Positions 60,380-64,000 of a stretch of DNA of 64,000 nucleotides are shown piece after piece. A model generated the notes under the pieces. The model had not been told where the DNA came from and searched no databases. It saw only the letters and a program-made list of their open reading frames with translations. Position numbers and translations under genes: made by a program. Location of the stretch: NCBI GenBank assembly GCA_910589275.1, contig CAJUTH010000013.1:1-64000 (forward strand). Direction: 5' to 3'. Every line of letters starts with the position of its first letter. The first letter of the stretch is position 1. The stretch comes from an uncultured Dorea sp. (GTDB lineage: Bacteria > Bacillota > Clostridia > Lachnospirales > Lachnospiraceae).

Positions 60380-62809
60380 CTACAGCAAATATCCTATATA
60401 TTCATTTCCTTCCTGAAGCATAATCTGATCCATCTGGTTTTTCGGCATCGACAATATCTGTCCGTCCGCCACGTTAATATAAATCACCGAATGCTCATCA
60501 TATCCCGTTAAAATAAGCGGCGGTTCTCCGCTTCTCACGCTGATTACCGGAGTACCTTTGTTAATTAAGTAGGCTATCTGATCCACACTGCAGCCGGTCA
60601 GTTCCATTCCCTTATCTTCCGATAATTGGTTAACGATATCTAACGGCGCCGTTCCCGCCTGTAACTGTTCCTGTATGTATGCAAATAATTCATCCTGTCC
60701 CGTAATCTGATAAATCAGATTACGGTTGCCTCTCTCCCAGACATATTGTCCGTTTGGCGCAATCACCACGCCGCTTACGCGGTCTGCCTCCTGAATTGCA
60801 GTCCCAGCTTCTTTATAGAGCCCCAGCATCTCTCCAAGCCCATATACGCAGTAACCCCGTTCCGCCTCTTCTTCAAATTCCGGCAGAGCCGGATTATCAT
60901 GGAGAACCTGCTTAGGTTTCAACAACTTCGCATTTTTGTCTTTAATGCCGTCAATAAACGTTAGACGCATCTGCATTTTCTTCAAATCCGTGACATAAGA
61001 TTCCAGCGTGATATTGCTTTCCTCTCTTTCCTCACTGCTTGTGATATAATCCGCATTTGTCCCTGAATATATGCCATCTTGATTCACGGCTCTGTTAATC
61101 GTTATCATCCCGTTATCAATCTCTGCTCCTGTCGCACGATATCCGCCCGGATCATAACTTTTTATCAGCTTATTTTCTGCATTGCGGATTTCAATTATGT
61201 ACATGGGAGCCACCTTTTCGCCGCTGAGCGTTTTCCCAGCTTCTGATTGTTTTGCCCGTCCCGACACAAAATCATCGCCAACAAATCCAAGCGGTATCAC
61301 GCTTTCTCCCTCTACCGCTTCTACCTTGTATTCCTCATCCGTATCCAAGTCCTTTACAATTACCTGCGCCGACGTCTCCAAACTGTCTCCAGTCTGATAG
61401 GCCACCCAGCGGCCGCTTTCGGATATGGCATACTGTCCTTCCCGCAAATCGGAAACTATCGGTTCATCCCAGTTCTTGTCCACGTCAACCTCGTAAAGCG
61501 TTCCTCCTACCAGCATATAAAGATAATCACGCTTCTCACTGTAATATGTAAATCTCCCAAATTCCTCTTCCGCAATTGCCGCAGACTTATTGCTGGGTAT
61601 AAATGCCTTTTCTTCAATACTATTTGTTTCTATATCATAGTAATATATGTCTATTCCAACCTGTCCTTCATGTGCTCCCCGGTTCATATACCCAGATACT
61701 GCAAATGTAGTACTGCCCTGATTATCCATACTTAGAATCTGAATATTATGATCGGATACCTTGCTCCTTACATCTGTATTTTCCACATCACGAAAACTAA
61801 ATACTAAGGAAATCTCATCCGCATCACGGTTATAACTCCATAACTCATTTGCCTGAACAAATGCCGCTACATTTCCTTCTGAATTTACCATATATGGAAC
61901 ATCTGCAGATGTAACCCCAAGGAGCAGTCCCTTTTCATTAAGCACCTGCCGGCTCCCATCAAAAATCTGCTCCGCCCTGCGGTCATAATTCAGCAGATAC
62001 ATAACGCCTTCCGCCATACGGACCCGGAAAAATTCCTTCACCGTATAAAGATCCGTCTCATTTTCTTCTCCCTTACAGCTTACCTCATACTCCAGAAGCA
62101 CCGACGTATACGCGGCATTTGTCTCTATGATTTTCCATCGCTCCTCTCCTGTTACCTGCGGCTCTAGTTCCCCCCACGTCACATGGTTATAGCTAGAGTG
62201 GATCGTCGCATGAGAAAACGTACTGTTATCTCCCTCGTCATTAGGCTCCAAGGCCGCCCCCACTCCTGTATTTTCCTTCTTTCCCAATACATTCTCATGA
62301 AAGTTATACACATAATCCAGACAGGATGTCAGATTAAATTCTGTAGGCGTCACCACCCTCGTATAATAATAAATATCCCCTGTATTTGAATGAAGCGTCA
62401 CCGCTAAAACCCGCTCCTGGGCCAAAATTCCTTCTTTAAACGTCAATGTCATCTGCTCTGATGCAGACGACAGCTTGTTCTCATAAAGCACTGTTTCACC
62501 ATCAAGTGAATATACCGTGTAATCAACCGAAGAAACCTTTCTGTCCTCCGCTTCCATATTCATGGAAAGCTGATTGTTTGTTACCGGTGTAATACTATCG
62601 CGCATACTGCTAATATCCATCTCGCGGGTATAGCCGTTCATTGGATTCAGCCTGTACCCTTCCACGGAAAAATAAACCCTGGGAAGTGTTGCATTTCCAA
62701 TATCCGCCATCATATTATCATTGCCTTTGCTGGTCATATATTCAAAGTAAAAGACAGCCAGTATAAATATTACCGCCAGCGTCCCCACATGCGTCAACTT
62801 TTTCTTCAT
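60380..62809 (-). CDS. Large membrane-anchored protein with propeller-like middle and C39-like C-terminus
   Basis: The protein has 809 residues. One N-terminal membrane helix (VGTLAVIFILAVFYFEYM) anchors an extracellular part. Residues ~40-280 are beta-rich; ~300-560 contain WD40/propeller-like strands (RFTYYSEKRDYLYMLVGGTL, YAISESGRWVAYQTGD). The last ~100 residues resemble the second half of a C39-like peptidase domain (CSVDQIAYLINKGTPVIS, YDEHSVIYINVADGQILSMP), but the usual catalytic Cys region is not clear. No function is known. It lies 47 bp after the methyltransferase and probably shares its transcript. Confidence 0.55.
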   Translation of the reverse strand: MKKKLTHVGTLAVIFILAVFYFEYMTSKGNDNMMADIGNATLPRVYFSVEGYRLNPMNGYTREMDISSMRDSITPVTNNQLSMNMEAEDRKVSSVDYTVYSLDGETVLYENKLSSASEQMTLTFKEGILAQERVLAVTLHSNTGDIYYYTRVVTPTEFNLTSCLDYVYNFHENVLGKKENTGVGAALEPNDEGDNSTFSHATIHSSYNHVTWGELEPQVTGEERWKIIETNAAYTSVLLEYEVSCKGEENETDLYTVKEFFRVRMAEGVMYLLNYDRRAEQIFDGSRQVLNEKGLLLGVTSADVPYMVNSEGNVAAFVQANELWSYNRDADEISLVFSFRDVENTDVRSKVSDHNIQILSMDNQGSTTFAVSGYMNRGAHEGQVGIDIYYYDIETNSIEEKAFIPSNKSAAIAEEEFGRFTYYSEKRDYLYMLVGGTLYEVDVDKNWDEPIVSDLREGQYAISESGRWVAYQTGDSLETSAQVIVKDLDTDEEYKVEAVEGESVIPLGFVGDDFVSGRAKQSEAGKTLSGEKVAPMYIIEIRNAENKLIKSYDPGGYRATGAEIDNGMITINRAVNQDGIYSGTNADYITSSEEREESNITLESYVTDLKKMQMRLTFIDGIKDKNAKLLKPKQVLHDNPALPEFEEEAERGYCVYGLGEMLGLYKEAGTAIQEADRVSGVVIAPNGQYVWERGNRNLIYQITGQDELFAYIQEQLQAGTAPLDIVNQLSEDKGMELTGCSVDQIAYLINKGTPVISVRSGEPPLILTGYDEHSVIYINVADGQILSMPKNQMDQIMLQEGNEYIGYLL

Positions 62810-62856
62810 CTATCTAATCAGCTCCTGTCCTTCAACCGGTTCTTCCCGGTCTGCTG

Positions 62857-64000
62857 TTATCCCTCATCTTCTGCAAAATCCTGTCCGTTTCCGCCGTTCA
62901 AAAGGCGTCCGAGCAGCGGTGAGATATGCAGCGCCTCCTCACACGCGCAAACCGCTTTTTTGTTTTCCTTTCGTTTTCCGGTCTTTACCGCCCGGATTAA
63001 TATATTTTTCGGCGTATGCTCCATATCGATAAACTCCAGAATCTGGGTACGGTATCCTGCGCCCTCCAGATATTGTGCACGCATAGCGTCCGTTATCAGC
63101 GCCGCCATCCGTTCTTTGATCAGCCCATATTCCAATACGGGTGCCAACACATCGCTTGAAATCTGCCCGTTTACCTCATGCTGACAGCAGGGAACTGACA
63201 AAATAACCTTCGCATTCCAGCCCGCTGCTTTCGCAAGGGCATAATCCGTAGCCGTATCGCAGGCATGGAGCGTCACTACCATATCCACAGCATCTACGCC
63301 TGTATATTCCGCAATATTTCCTTCCATAAACTTAAGCTTCTCATACCCATAACGCTCACACAGTCTATTACAGTGCCGGATAACCTCTGTCTTAAGATCC
63401 AGTCCGATCATACGGATATCATACTGCTTCAGTTCATGCAGATAATAATACATAGCAAAGGTCAGATAAGATTTTCCGCACCCGAAATCAATAATAGTAA
63501 GCTCCCTGTCCCTTGGAAGCTCCGGAAGAACATCCTCTACAAATTCCAGAAAACGGTTAATCTGCCGAAATTTATCAAATCTCTGGCTTACCACCTTTCC
63601 GTTCTCGGTCATAACTCCCAGATCAACCAGAAAAGGCGCCGGCCTGCCCTCCTCCAAAATATATTTTTTCTTCCGGTTATGCTGAAGATTCACCATCTTT
63701 ACCGGCGTTTTCCTCTGCTTCTTCTTAATAGTAATCTTTCCTTTTCTGCTGGCTAAAACAGAATACGTATACTCCTTCGTCTCCATCTGAAGCTGCTTCA
63801 TCCCGCCCATAAGCGCTAGAATCTCTTCCGTCGCAGCGTCTGCCTCCAGATTCTTGTGAAACGCCTGATTTCCTCGGAAAATCTCTAACTGAAAGAAAAG
63901 TGTGTCCTTCTTTAGCAGAGGACGCACTTTTACCTTCAGAATCCCATCTTTTTCTCTCGGTCCGCTTAAAACAGCCGATATAAAATTTATATTCAAGTTC
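62857..64000 (-). CDS. Class I SAM-dependent methyltransferase, 5' end outside the window
   Basis: At least 381 codons are open to the right edge; the TTG at 63996 is not a supported start. N-terminal ~110 residues are beta-rich and lysine-rich. The methyltransferase core has motif I IIDFGCGKSYLTFAMYYYL, acidic IGLDLKTEVI and LHACDTATDYALAKA with VPCCQHEVNGQI. This matches the GSTCD/METTL-type family (Methyltransf_32-like) found in many Firmicutes; RNA is a likely but unproved substrate. The C-terminal ~40 residues are variable. Confidence 0.85.
   Translation of the reverse strand, partial: NLNINFISAVLSGPREKDGILKVKVRPLLKKDTLFFQLEIFRGNQAFHKNLEADAATEEILALMGGMKQLQMETKEYTYSVLASRKGKITIKKKQRKTPVKMVNLQHNRKKKYILEEGRPAPFLVDLGVMTENGKVVSQRFDKFRQINRFLEFVEDVLPELPRDRELTIIDFGCGKSYLTFAMYYYLHELKQYDIRMIGLDLKTEVIRHCNRLCERYGYEKLKFMEGNIAEYTGVDAVDMVVTLHACDTATDYALAKAAGWNAKVILSVPCCQHEVNGQISSDVLAPVLEYGLIKERMAALITDAMRAQYLEGAGYRTQILEFIDMEHTPKNILIRAVKTGKRKENKKAVCACEEALHISPLLGRLLNGGNGQDFAEDEG

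Noticed and set aside
1..64000. CRISPR array, prophage or complete insertion sequence
   Set aside because: No regularly spaced repeats, capsid/tail genes or transposase genes were seen; only the element end at 1-1459 and short intergenic repeats are present.

Overview
The window is a stretch of a low-to-moderate G+C Firmicutes chromosome, most likely a spore-forming gut Clostridia of the family Lachnospiraceae. The evidence is the gene content and order: rqcP-yabP-yabQ-divIC-spoIIE-tilS-hpt-ftsH, spoIIID, spoVG, a CotS-like gene, dnaX-ybaB-recR, a dnaD/dnaC pair, a split transketolase, glgC-glgD, T-box and riboswitch leaders, and AGGAGG-type ribosome binding sites throughout. The genus is inference. 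Most genes lie on the minus strand.

Layout. Bases 1-1459 are the end of an integrated mobile element (HTH/excisionase-like fragment, XRE regulator with operator repeats, small flavin-binding protein) abutting the 3' end of guaA, a known integration hotspot. Bases 1460-6900 hold guaA, a MATE exporter, thiT under a TPP riboswitch, spoIIID, a DUF2262 protein and tRNA-Asn. Bases 6990-17110 hold an envelope cluster (CvpA, DUF5711, LysM protein), tktA/tktB, recR-ybaB-dnaX, pfkA and map. Bases 17186-26520 hold a GH13 enzyme, ftsH, hpt, tilS, a SpoIIE lacking its membrane part, divIC, yabQ, yabP, rqcP and HU. Bases 26600-33050 are an accessory-flavoured stretch: CotS-like kinase, an 80-bp perfect palindrome, cca, a broken DNA methyltransferase remnant and an intact A+T-rich methyltransferase plus PD-(D/E)XK nuclease pair. 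Bases 33294-43890 hold proS with its T-box, rluA, prs, dnaC/dnaD, murC, glgCD and spoVG. Bases 44010-51234 hold a second MATE, a compact YhaN/YhaO-like pair, a VanRS-like two-component system and asnS.

Bases 51346-57549 form one tightly overlapping eight-gene operon: an OpuC-type ABC importer interleaved with two C_GCAxxG_C_C-type proteins and a 4Fe-4S protein, ending in an MFS transporter. The substrate is unknown, and this is one of the best candidates for an undescribed system. Bases 57785-64000 hold an AIM24-family gene, a type III toxin-antitoxin-like locus (strong promoter, two 48-nt repeats with a covarying stem, terminator, toxin ORF carrying an in-frame stop at codon 5), queT under a preQ1-I-type riboswitch, a large membrane-anchored propeller-like protein and a methyltransferase cut by the window edge.

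All family calls come from reading motifs by eye; no database search was run.
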